Positions 1-12,993 of a stretch of 64,000 nt of DNA are shown piece by piece. The stretch is from positions 62,043,178-62,107,177 of the forward strand of contig NC_054538.1 of the NCBI RefSeq assembly GCF_017654505.1, given 5' to 3'. The position numbers and the translations under genes are program-made. Below the pieces are notes generated by a model, which ran no database searches, was not told where the DNA came from, and worked only from the letters and a program-made list of their open reading frames with translations. This DNA comes from Polyodon spathula (taxonomy: Eukaryota; Chordata; Actinopteri; Acipenseriformes; Polyodontidae). Every line of letters starts with the position of its first letter. Position 1 is the first letter of the stretch.

Positions 1-1135
1 TCTTACCTGTTGAAATCTCAGCCATGAATTTGGACAAGTAAAGCACATGCTCACAAATCATGGTTTTAAGACCATGGATGAGGCCTGCAGGGTTTTTATT
101 GAGAATTATTCCACATATTTCCTGCTTTCGCAAAACCTGAAGCAATTACGATACCTGTGTCTTGTGTACCAGCAGAACATGGTTTCATCTGTCAGAACAG
201 AGTGCAAACCAGCAAACGCTCTCGTTTACATGAGGATTATCTAACATGACAATTTTAACGGAAGCTCCTGAGAATTAGTAACACTTTGATCTGGAAAGAG
301 CTCGAGTCATTGTTTGACAGGTGCTAAAAGGAAAATTTTAAATAACTTTTTTAAACAGCAAAACTGTAAGTAGTTATGATGTTGACAGCTACCCGCAGAG
401 ACATTGGTACATGTTCTACAACACTGATTCTTACATTGTGAATGTGGGATTGTCAAAAGAAAACCTTTCATGGGAAGCTTGTCTGTCTATTTCTACTACC
501 ATTATTTATACCGTGTCTGTTGTGCATGTTAACTTTATTAATCTGAAATAGTTACACTGGAAAATAATATAACTATGTTGATGCAATATGTAAAAACACT
601 GGTGTTCTGGTTGAAAACACAGATTTTGAGATGGTATGCTTTTTACAAATCCAAATTTAAGTCTAGCGTGACCTCTGCATCTCATTAAATGGTCACACAA
701 ATTAGTTTTATTACCGGAGTATCCCAAACCATTACTTTCTTTACTTTTCTTTCTTGCCGTCTTACTTTAGAAAATTATTGTCAAACATCGGAAGACATTG
801 TATTTGTAGCTCGATCCATACAGTATTTGTAATTGTAGCACAACGCTCTTAACTAGCTCTGTTACTTTGAAGACTTCTGCACAGATCCAGTCTCATCAGT
901 AAACAGTCGCAGGGGGGAGAAGGTGAGCTCAATCGCGTGCAGATTCAGAGAGTCAGACCTGAGGGGAGCAGAGACGCTCTGCACTTAATGCAAAAAATCA
1001 TTTCCGATTCCAAATTTTAATAAAAAATAAAAGCTTTCCTTTGCTTAAACACTTTACACAAAAATGATGCACAGGCTTGACTATCTAGAGTTGCCAAAAA
1101 ATCGATACATCACCTCAGCCTTATATATATATATG
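1..1135. other. Intronic or 5' sequence, no exon recognised
   Basis: AT-rich sequence upstream of the first recognised exon. An open frame at 47-244 shows no match I know to USP34 or to a repeat family. A short GC-richer patch lies near 900-990. No further structure was seen. Confidence 0.5.
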
Positions 1136-2075
1136 TACACTGAACAAAAATATAAATGCAACATGTAAAGTGGTTTCATGAGCTGAAATAAGATCCCAGA
1201 AATTTTCCATAAGCACAAAAAGCTTATTTCTCTCAAATTTTGTGCACACATGTGTTTACATCCCTGTTAGTGAGCATTTCTCCTTTGCCAAGATAATCCA
1301 TCCACCTGATAGGTGTGGCGTATCAAGAAGCCGATTAAACAGCATGATGATTACACAGGTGCACCTTGTGCTGGGGACAACAAAAGGCCACTCTAAAATG
1401 TGCAGTTTTGTCAACAATGCCACAGATGTCTCAAGTTTTGAGGGAGCATGCAGTTGGCATGAATGTCCACCAGAGTTGTTGCCAGAGAATTGAATGTTCA
1501 TTTCTCTACCATAAGCCACCTCCAACGTAGTTTTAGAGAATTTGGCAGTACGCCCAACCGGCCTCACAACCGCAGACCACGTGTAACCCCGCCAGCCCAG
1601 GACCTCCACATCCGGCTTCTTCATCTGCGGGATCATCTGAGACCAGCCACTCGGACAGCTGATGAAACTGTGGATTTGCACGACCAAAGAATTTCTGCAC
1701 AAACTGTCAGAAACCGCCTCAGTGTGCTCATCATCCTCACCAGGGTCTTGACCTGACTGCAGTTTGCCGTTGTAACCGACTTCAGTGGGCAAATGCTTAC
1801 CTTCGACGGCCACTGGCACGCTGGAGAAGTGTGCTCTTCACGGATGAATCCCGGTTTCTACTGTACCGGGCAGATGGCAGACAGCGTGTACGGCGTCGTG
1901 TGAGCGAGCGGTTTGCTGATGTCAACATTTTGAACCAAGTGCCCCATGGTGACGGTGGGGTTATGGTATGGGCAGGCATAAGCTATGGATAATGAACACA
2001 GTTGCATTTTATCGATGGCAATTTGAATGCACAGCGATACCGTGACGAGATCCTGAAGCCCATTGTCCCATTGGT
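1136..2075 (+). mobile_element. Tc1/mariner transposon, 3'-truncated
   Basis: Begins at a TA followed by the terminus CACTGAACAAAAATATAAA, a Tc1 end widespread in fish. The + strand reads a transposase in broken frames: a paired-type HTH region (STRVVARELNVHF at about 1465, then RPHNRRPRVTPPAQDL) and a catalytic start (VLFTDESRF and VMVWAGISYG, about 1825-1985). A frameshift lies near 1757 and stops near 1987. Similarity ends around 2072 (RDEILKPIV), before the second catalytic Asp, and no right terminus is present. Inactive relic. Confidence 0.88.
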
Positions 2076-3350
2076 TAAGGTGGATATGTTACGGGCGGTT
2101 ACTCTCATGTTAAATTACTAGACTGTTACTAAAACTATTTAATATTTGTTGTTGTAATGCCAGCAATAATAAGACTGAGCTACAGTGTTATTTTTTTGGA
2201 CTGTTGTAATATAATTAAGTTTTCCTGATTTATTTTAATGCCAGCAATGAGCCAAGTGATGTTTGTAAATGTTATGACATGTTTGAAGCGTCTTCAGGTG
2301 TTTTACTTATTACAGCAAAGAGAGTCTGAAAGTCTTGGCTTTAATAAAAAAAAAAAAAAAAAAAAAAGTGGTAATATTTATTAATTTACTTATTTGATCT
2401 ATCAACATTTATATTTGTTGAAATGTCATGTTTAAATATTAGTAAATTGATACAAAGTGGGGGGGGGGGGTGTGTGTAATTGGTCATTTTTTACAAAATT
2501 GAATTTCCTATTCCCCAGAAGCTTTCATTCCTGTTAGTTACTGTGCATAGGTCTGATTTAGAGATGCAAGCCGGTTATGATCAGTTTGATTTATTTCTTA
2601 ACTTTTTTAAATGATCAACTTTATCAGCTGTTTCTAACAGTCAGTTTTCAGTCAAACAGAAATGAAAGTTTTTAACCGAAAAACGGGCTGAATTTGTGCA
2701 GACAAGGGAATGTGACACACCATTATTACACACGTCTTTTTTTGTGACAAATGAGATGAATACAGCTTTACTGCGTCACTCATACCAATGTATTATACAA
2801 TTAGACGTAATGTAGAACGAATAAAATGATGTATTAAGAGACATTAAACGTAATTACAATTTTCCTGGTAGCCCCGTTGTTCCTACAGTCAGTTGGAAGT
2901 GGCAAAATCACATACAAATAATTTTATTTAAATAGTTTCTGATCTAGATCCATGTAACCTAAAGTATATTCCAGATTAAGACTCGAGCAGTGGGCTAAAA
3001 CACCCCTTTGAATCCAGGTGCTTAGTATGCAAGGTGTTCCTCAAATTACTGGCAAGTTGGTCCATGCAGCATCCTTTTCACTTATGCAGCTTCACCCAGT
3101 TTACTGCTTATTCCTTAGCCCTGAACTAACTATTTTCTTTCAATACTTTGGATTTTAACTGTTTATTAGGGCTAAATTAGGTCTACACAGAGTAATTTAA
3201 CAGACAAAACTAACAAAGGTTACGCAGACAGCGTTTGCATATGCCAGCACCTTTCATCAACAAACATGTTTTTGGTCATTTCAGTGGTGTGCAAACTGGG
3301 GGCGGGGCGAGGAGAGTCATTAAGGTGGGCACGACTGACTAAAGGGCCAG

Positions 3351-3382
<32 letters not shown>

Positions 3383-4279
3383 GAAAGAACATTTTAAATG
3401 CATAAATGACAGCTAGTTAGTCCAAGTTCTTTCAGTTTTGGTTCTGTTTTATCTTTTGTCAGTAAAATGTGGAACTAATGCTAGCACCTGGATCATTAGG
3501 ATATAGTAGTACCACCAACAATTTATATGCTTCACTGAAAAGGTTAGTTTATTTTTATTGAAGAAGGTAGTTTGATTTACTGTGCATTTATTGTGAATAA
3601 AATGAGCTTCGTTGGTCCTCTTTTTTTTATCAGTGCAGTTGTTGAATTAGTGTAAGGGCGTTATTTTGCAAATGTTTTTTAGGGGGCTGGTGACAAGCCT
3701 GTATGTGACATTTTCATTTCCAAATGATGAATACCTCAAACTTTGAGAAGTTGCTTTGCAGTTCAGTTCATATCTGTATGATTTGATTTTCTGTCAACTT
3801 TAATTGTGCAAACCATCCTGGTTTTAAGGAGAGGTTTGTTTTAAAGGAATGTTTATTTCAAATTTGGACATATGCAATATTGTCTTCATATTTTGTACAT
3901 TGCAGTGTTCAATTTTCTTGTATCCTAATAGTAATTAACTTTTATATGTACTTCCACTTTACAAGTGATCATTTTTCCCACATGGCAACTTGGCTTCATT
4001 TTTGCAAATCATTCTATCAGAGGTGCCATTCCCCTTAGCCCATGTGTATTAAAATCTGAGTTTTGGCAAGAACTGTTTCCTTGATTTTCCTGAAAGCAGT
4101 CTGGTGCAAAAAGAAAGTTCTGGCACATGTTACAAAGACATTTTTAGCATTGGGCATGGTCATACAAGTTCATACCGCCTTTCTTTATATTAGAATTAAA
4201 AATGGAAGGTGAAGAAAAGGAACAAATATTATGAATGTTGCTGTCTTTCAATGATTCATAATTTTTTCATTTTCCCCAG
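2076..4279. other. USP34 intron, mostly unassigned
   Basis: Holds an A-run (about 2346-2367), a G-run (about 2459-2470) and T-runs (about 3352-3371). No exon was recognised. From 3282 the sequence CAGTGGTGTGCAAACTGGGG resembles one end of a hAT-type element; its partner end was not found. Confidence 0.5.
3282..3360. mobile_element. Possible hAT-type element end (single terminus)
   Basis: Starts CAGTGGTGTGCAAACTGGGG, like hAT ends common in fish. No matching inverted end or target duplication was found in the next kilobase, so it may be a truncated copy. Low confidence. Confidence 0.3.
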
Positions 4280-4395
4280 GACCAGCAGTTCATAAACACC
4301 AGTATACTGGCAATGCAGTCACTGACATAAACTTGGATAATGTCTGTAAAAAAGGGAACACTCTCCTTTGGGACTTGGTTCAGGATGAAGATGCA
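4280..4395 (+). CDS. usp34: USP34 exon 1 of window
   Basis: First exon recognised in the window. Reads [10 protein letters not shown]...LVQDEDA after two bases completing a split Gly codon; ends in phase 0. Acceptor ccccag, donor gtaag. Confidence 0.92.
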
Positions 4396-5243
4396 GTAAG
4401 TTTATTTACACTGTTTATAGAAAGTGATTTAAACTGTAGTCTGTGTGGTTCTGGGTTTAATATGTGTGTTTAAATCAAATGAAAAAGCTTCTTTTTTTTT
4501 TTTTTTTTTTGTAAACCTGTAAGCTACCTGCAGTAACTGAATGACTAATCAGTTTGTCACAAAAAATGTAAAGTTATCATAGTAGGACTTTCAATGTTAA
4601 ACATCTTTTAATTAAAATGTAATAACCTTTTCCAGTATATGTGTGTGAGAGTATTTATCTGTATATCTGTTAGTGCTGGGACAAAACAGGATTTTCATGT
4701 TTTGGATATTCGGTCATAATTGAAATATTCGTTCAGATGTTCGTTCATTTTCAAAAAGTAATAAAAGCCATTATTGCTCAGAAGTCAAGCAGGGAGGGGG
4801 GGGGGGGTGGGGTGGGGGGGTGGGTGGTGGTACCGGGACACACACACACGCGTGGAAATAAAATTACACAGTTACACAAACACAACCGGAATGAAATGGT
4901 GTCACGTGATGTTTTGTTGCCTACGGTTTATCGTAACATTTCAAAACAATAATGCAAAACAATATTGAAATTTTGTTTTGTTTATTCCCGAAATAAATAG
5001 TACATAAGGTGAATAACGCAATTATTATTTTTTTACTTATTTTTTTCATTCCTTGCCATTGCTGTTTCTTCACAGTAAACAGTGGCCATAGACACGTTTT
5101 CATAAAGTAATAACATGAGGTTTACTTGTGCCTTTTTGTAGCTGACCGAGCAAATGAAAACGGAAATTGAACTTTAAACATATACATATATATATATATA
5201 TATAACCATATATATATATATATATTATATATATATATATCTA

Positions 5244-5288
<45 letters not shown>

Positions 5289-8200
5289 TATATATATATA
5301 TATATAGATATTTTTCTTCATTTGATTTATATTTTTAAATTCCACCATGGCTTTAAAAAAATATGATAATGAGACTTCTTCAATTTGTATCGGATAGATC
5401 CATTTATCGGAAGGCTTGATCAACGAAGCTGAAAAGCTGCTGTGTTCCTTGGTCTGCTGGTTCACTGACAGACAGATTCGAATGAGATTTATCGAAGGCT
5501 GCTTGGAAAACTTATCCAACCATCGGTAAGCTGCATAACATGGCAAGCTCTGTAAAAGTTTAAATTGTAGCCCCTGGCATTGATGCGAGAAGAGTCATTC
5601 AGGGGGATTGCTTAAAACAGTACTTCCCACAATAAAATGTATTTTATTTTCAAATCACCATTACTGCACTGAAATTTGTGAGTTTTGAAGTCATTATTGT
5701 TTCAACAGCCTCCAATAAGTAACTGTGTGTAGCTTGGTATACAATCTCATGTTGTGGAAATGTTCTCCCGGAATAGTTTATTTATTTGGTGGCCTTTTAT
5801 GATTCACATGTTACAGAAAAAATTACTTTTGTTTTTCAGGTCAGTAGTGGTTTCTCTCCGTCTCCTTCCTAAGCTATTTGGTACATTTCAACAATTTGGA
5901 AGCAGTTACGACACACACTGGATAACGATGTAAGTTGTTTCGTTAGTCTCCTGATAAGTACCCGAATGTAAGCATTTGTAAATGCCAATAGGAACTGTTT
6001 GCTTCCCTTATTTTCCTCTTAATTGTACAGGTGGGCTGAGAAGGAGTTACACATGATGAAACTTTTTTTCGAAAACCTTCTACACTACATTCAAGAAGTT
6101 AGGGAGGAGCTACACAAATTTGCACTGTAAGATTGCATGTGTTTATTATTTATTTTATTTTATTTATTTCATAATCTGAATAAAACCCACCAGGATACAT
6201 GGATTGTATTTTGTTCTGATATAGATTTTTTTTTTATTTTTGTTTTTTTGCATTAAAATTATTTCTATGTGATGTTTTCATAGGTTTCAGCATAAGGTCA
6301 CATTTATTTATTTATTTTCTTTCTTCTTTTGAATAATTGAGATAATCATCATATTATTGCCACAGCACTGTCATGTAACCTTCACAAATCACCCAAGGAT
6401 CAGATCAATTTAATGCAGTTAGCATTTCCAAGAAAGTGGTTAACTTGTTTATACTGTAGTTATGAGATGATTAACATGTTTAAAATGAAGAGCAAAATGT
6501 TTAAGTGTTAATCTCTAGATTATAGTTGAGGTCAGTTTTACATATCAATTTGGAATTGCACTTTAAACGAACATTCTACTGAGAATTAGCTTGGAATACA
6601 ATCCTGGTTTTCAATGCACTAGTTTTAACATTCAGTTTTGGTGTCAAATTAGAATGGGGTTTTGTATTGTGAAACATACATATTTGTTTTGCTTCATTAC
6701 TGTACGTTTTGAAATGCAAAGTGTTCATTGCTAGTAAACCAAGTGTTTCTGTTTTTCCCTTCCATGCCTATAGCTATGGTCACAGTGCAGAAGTCCAGGT
6801 GCGCTTGCAGTTCCTGACCTGTGTTTTTTCCACACTTGGCTCACCAGACCACTTCAGTGAGTTTTATGTATTTGGTCTTTTAATACTTGTTTTAAATGGC
6901 AATGCAAAAAAAATATAGCTTTGTATTGGTTTGCAGTGCACCAAAATGTGAGTAGGTGTTCCAGCAGGTTAAGGCATCTAGTTGGATGCCTAAACTAATG
7001 TCCTGATGGTTCATGATCAAAACAGCATGGGTCCAGAACATTTGTTTCCCTGCTTCATTCTGAAGCCCCTGTTTAGTAGACAGTCATATTTGTGCATACA
7101 AAATTAGAAAAATGGGCTGTTATGAAATAAAGAATAGAAAAGGGATCACAGATTTCCTTTAACCAGACTGGTCAATATAAGGTCCCTAATCTCTGGAAAA
7201 GACCTTGAATATTATCTAGGGTACCTAAATAGTTTTGAATCAAAACAAATTTGTTTTTTTGTTTTGATTCTTCATCTGTTGTATCTTCTTTAGCAGTCAC
7301 ATCTATCCCTGATGTAATAGATTTGGTTGTTGTTTGCCGTCAGGAGTTTGAAGATGATGTCATTGGGCAGCAGCTTTCCTAGTTAATGAGCTGATACTCT
7401 TCAGCTAATAAAGCAGGCATGGCAATTCAAGAATGAAAAACATTTAATGTGTTATGAGTTTTGTACTCAGGCACTCGAGTTTGTTTCCCACGGACTATCT
7501 GAAGAACAGTGAAAGCAGAAAACATAGAAATATTTGCAACTGCAATTAGGAAGTGTGCACCTACATGGATTGACACCAGTAGCCGGAGCTATATGCTACT
7601 GAAGTAACCTACTGAAAAGAAAAACATATAGGGAATTAAATGAAATGTAATGCAGCTTACTTGATTACAACAGAAAACCTGCCATTTAATGTCATAAGCT
7701 GTTGTGCTTTAAGTTCAGTTGAATAGGGTAGGAATCAACTTGCTCCTGAAGTGGCACCCAGCAATTGGATTTGGTAACCATTTTTTTTGGCTGTTAAGGC
7801 AAAAAGTTAGTTTGGAGCCCTGGCAGGCCTCAATGGAATCCATACATTGAATTCTGTATATAGAATATTGAGAAATATTTTTGTCTTGCTAACATTGGTA
7901 AAAATAGCTTAATTGCCACGGAAACAGGATAAAGCTTTTATTCTGTTTTAATGAAATGACTGTAACCTGACAAGATGATGATATTAATTTAAAGACTACT
8001 AGAAAAAGTATATTCACTGCATAAATCATTACACAATAACAACAAAGCAATAGTTTTTTCGGATGCTATTTTTATGCAATCGTATGAAGCAAAATTCATA
8101 TTAATTTGCGACCGTTATGTTAAAAGTTGAGGTCCTTTTCATTTCTGCACTTGAATTGTGTTTATTAATTACGCTTCTTGCAGGGCTCAGCTTGGAACAG

Positions 8201-11200
8201 GTAGATATCTTGTGGCACTGTTTAGTGGAAGATTCCGAGTGCTACGATGACGCTTTACATTGGTTTCTGAACCAAGTCCGCAGTAAGGACCAGCATGCAA
8301 TGGGAATGGAAACTTACAAGCATCTTTTCTTGGAAAAGGTAAGATCTCAGTATTGAAGTGGGGAGGGGAGGCGGTTGCACGTAAACTGATTTTGAAACTT
8401 TAAATTTTTTTTATTATTTATTTATTTATTTATTTTTACTTCCTTTAGATGCCTCAGCTGAAACCTGAAATCATCAGCATGACTGGCCTAAACCTGTTTC
8501 AGCATTTATGTAACTTAGCCCGTCTGGCTACTAGTGCTTATGACAGTGGCTCGAACTGTGAGGTAAGGATTGAGGTTATCCAGTTTTGTGTTTGCGCATA
8601 TTTACTGAGTAAGAGTACGTGTTACATATCCTGTTTGCTGTAAACTTTTATTGTGATTCACCATAATTGTTAAAAGAAATTGCAGTGAATGATATTTTTA
8701 ATTTAGGGGTTATCTTGCTCAGCTTGTGAACAGAATAGCTCTTTGCCTTGTGCTTTATTTGTTAAAGTATACAAAATATTGTGTTTCCCCATCCAATAGC
8801 TGTGTGGCATGGACCAACTCTGGGGCATTGCTTTGAGAGCTCAGTCAGCTGACGTCAGTCGAGCGGCCATTCAGTACATTAACTCCTATTATATAAATGG
8901 TAAGCATTACTTACCATTCGCTCTTATCAAGCGGTGGTGTTGATTGTGGCCATTTTCTTGATATGCAAACTGATCTTGTGGGATTATTATCAAAGAATCC
9001 TGCTTTTATCAATCTGATCTTGCAGGTTTAGTTGTAAAATGCAAAAAATTATTCAAATATGTATTTTGTTATAATGTGTTAACTTGTGTGATTTTTATTG
9101 CATAATAACAGCCAACATAGTTAACAATCTATGGTCCAGTTATAATCTGTTTTCAAAAACAAGGTATATTTTAGGTTTTTTTTTTGTTTGTTTTGTGTGT
9201 TTTTGTCTTAGTTTTTTGGTTGCAGTTGGATTGACCTGTAAATCCACCAATGAGTAGGTGACTTGCTTTACAGTTAAATATGTATATTTGTTAATGGACA
9301 GGTTTATCTGTTTAAGCCTGTGGTCCCTGAAGTTATGGAAACATTAATAATTCCTGTACAAGCAGTAATTATCTTGCCTTAACTATTTTCAGGGAAAACT
9401 GGTCTTGAGAAGGAACAGGAATTTATTAGCAAGTGTATGGAGAGTCTGATGATGGCATCAGGAAATCTTGAAAAAGACCCTCATTCCAGCCTAACAATCA
9501 TTGAGAGGGGACTCTTAATGCTAAAAACTCACTTGGAAGCATTCAGGAGACGGTACGATGTTCTTCATACAAAGTTTCCTACTGTCTGTTGAGGTATACA
9601 GGACACTTGCTGTACCAAACAGTGTTTAGCAAAATATTAATAACAAATTAAATAAATGGCGCCATCTGTCTAGGGGTGTGCAGAAACTTGTACTTGTCTT
9701 TTTAAGAAGTATTTCTTGATCAGTATTAAGGAAATCCATTCATTGATATGTTGATTTCAAAACAAAAAATAAGCGGGCCTTCCCTCACCTTTACAATTGA
9801 GTACCAATCAATGGCAATTAACTTCCGTAAAAGAATGCCCAAAAAAATCTAATTCTCGGGGGGGGGGGGGGGGGTTGAACTGTAACTTGATTGAGAGCAT
9901 AGGTGCCTAACCCATAGGGCACTGGGGAGGCAAACTATATGTTTTGCCCCTCTACTTTTTTTTTTTTAATCTCTGTGTATACATGCTATTATTCTATGGA
10001 TTATTGTGGTTTTGCCTTTAAACGGTTTAAAATGTAGTAAAAAAAAAAAAAAAAAAAAAAAGACAAGCCAGAAGTCTGATATTGATAAAACTTAAAAAAA
10101 ATAAAAAAAAATACAATAAAACATGCCCTACACGAACGTTGGTTTGACCCATAGTCCGCACTGCACTATTTTGAGCTAAAGATGCTGGGCAGTTTGTGGA
10201 GATTACAGAAATGATTATGTAATTAAATATAGGCTAGGTAGTTGTTAGTTTGAGTTTGTTTTTACTCTTTTAATTAAATGATATGCATTACCAAAAAGAA
10301 CCAGACATTAGTAGGAAGTTAGTAGGTTCATGTTGCTGCAGCGCCATAAACGGGTTTAAGTTCAACACCAACTTTTTTAAAATAAAATTGTTATAAAGCA
10401 CTAGTAATAATTTGAAGCGGTGGTATTACAAAATTAAAAACATGTGTCAGTCAGTCCTTTTTATTGAAATACATTTTCAGCTTTCATATTGAAGCTTCTT
10501 GTGTACTACTCATTCAATCAAACCAAGTAGGAATTTGCTTGCATCGTTTTAAGACGTTTTTCAGGTCAAGTACGCGCTTATTTGTGTATTAAAAAAAAAA
10601 AAAAAAAGACAAAGTTGCAGTCTTTTTACAGCCAGTGTCATCTTACTTTAAAGGCATGTGCCTGAAATCTAAGGTAATTTAAATATTTGTGCTTATATTA
10701 CTGTACCCGTCGCCCTGCAGCCACTGTCAGCACCTGTTAAAGATAAAAAATAATGCACCCAATCCAAAGAGAGTGCAAAACGTGTCCTAATATTTAAAGT
10801 AAAAAACATAAATATTTTAAAGATAACAAGAAAAGACTTTGTTTCAGTAGTTACATTATTGTGTTAAGTTATTTTATTAACTGTAACTCAGTGGACCATA
10901 TTTAGAAGCAAGCACAAATACAAAGTTTCTTGGAGGAATAAGACGATTTTAATGGTATAAAACAAGAAACAACTCTTGACTGGTCCTTAAGAGTTAACCA
11001 GTGCTTCTGACATAGCAAATATTTTCAACTGCCTTACTAGGTTATACTTACCTTAAAAAAAACAGTACTTGCTTATCTGTAACACTTTCCTTTAATAAAC
11101 GGTTTGTGGGAATTCTAGGTTTCTGTTCAGAGATAGATGCCTTTGGTACTGGTTGTGCCATTTGGTGCTATTTGCATATATTTGTAATTCATGCATGTGC

Positions 11201-12914
11201 AGGGAGTACATATTGAACATTTTATTCTGAAACACCTGCCCAATTTTTTTGATTTGCAATTAAAGCTACACTTTCAAAACAGCAAGGTTAGCTTGGTTTC
11301 TTAGAGTGTCTTTTAATTGTAAAAAAAAATAATAATTATTAATCGCCTCTCTATGCTCAGCAGTTTGCCCCCCACTTTAACAAAGTTAGGCGCCTATGAT
11401 TGAGATACACAATTCTTGGACTTGCTTCTCCTGACATAGAACTGAATTGTTGTACTGCTTTTAGAATGAAACACTCACCTATAGGTACCAAAACAGACAC
11501 TGTTACTGAATAAGAAAGTTTACTGATCCAGAACTTATATATACATGGTGGGTATAAGTTAGATTTGTTAATTATACAGTTAAATAAACTGTTAATACAA
11601 AAGCTTTATTTTCACAGTTGGTTATTAGTTATCAACATTGAACATTGTCAACCTTAAATTAGGTCTTTTAAAATTGTCAGTGGTCCTTGAAGGTCCTTAA
11701 AGTCCCTGAAATTTGTATCAGAAAAACTATATGAACCCTGTATCGTGTGTGGTTTTTGCAGCTGAGGTTTTATAAAATGTATATTATTTGAATTGGGATT
11801 ACATGTAAAAGATTTGATGAGTAACATTTCAAACAATGTTTAACTAGCCTCATGCGTGATTTTATTAGGTTGATCCATCTGGTAAAATTACAAGGTGTAA
11901 ATTAAGTAATTTTTGAATTTCTTTTACCGCAAAGTCAAGTTCAAATGCATCTGAGAGCATGTACCCCAGAACTCTGAGGGGCCTAGGAAGGCCCCAGTCC
12001 CCCATCCAAAAGATTTCTTTCAAAGAAATCTTTCAGTCAATTATCATTTGCCACTTTCACCCATGAAAATGTAATTCCTCAAAATGGAGTTGAATAGATG
12101 AGCCCACTAAGAATCTGTTGTGACACACATCTCCCCAACTTAGGCAATATCCCATATTTGCTTGTTCACAGAATTATAATAGTCAACACTCGGATATCCG
12201 TTACCCAGATACACATCGGTCATGTTTTTCCGCCCTTGTATTAAGAATAAAATCAATCCCATTTATTTATTTTATATATCCAAGATCCGAGCAGCAAGAA
12301 CTATTTGATATTTCAATGAAAATTAGCCCTATTAGAACCATCACTTTTACAAAATCTACCCGGATAGAACAATCTCGGTAGTGACTGACACTGAACTTTC
12401 TCCAGTGTGAATGTGTTACTCTCTCAGTGAAAACAAAGACCTTGGTAGGTTAATTCAAAGGTAAGGCTGATTCATAGATAACCTATTGTAGTGCGAATCA
12501 TGTGTAACCTATGCAACTGTTGCCATCTTCACATTAACTGCAACCATGGCAACAGGCGTGAGGAGGTAACATGATTGAAACAGCGTGCATTGAGAAACAA
12601 AAGATATGAAGCAATTTACGCTGGGTATGTTTTTCAAGAGAAAGGGCATGTAATTATCCTATTCAGCATGCAAGTGTAATTGTTTTTTCACTTCTTTACT
12701 GTTTCCTTTTAAATATACAGTTTAAATGTTGATCAGTGTGAAGTTCTCTTAAAAGAAATACTGTATAAAGATGTTCAATTAAATTTGGGCATTTCTTCAC
12801 TATTCTGATACAGAACATTGCCAAGACCCTATTATAGTGAACAACCTGATATAACAAACATTTTTCCAGGTCCCAGGGGGGTTCGTTATAATGAAGTTAG
12901 ACTGTGTCTGTCTG

Positions 12915-12993
<79 letters not shown>

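Noticed and set aside
47..244. Open frame of 65 codons at the window start as an upstream USP34 exon
   Set aside because: No similarity to USP34 that I know, no convincing splice sites flanking it, and the sequence around it is intron-like.
1256..1819. 187-codon minus-strand open frame
   Set aside because: Antisense shadow of the Tc1 transposase coding strand; no independent support.
4737..4968. Two Gly-rich open frames over a G-run
   Set aside because: Created by low-complexity G-rich and CA-rich sequence inside an intron.
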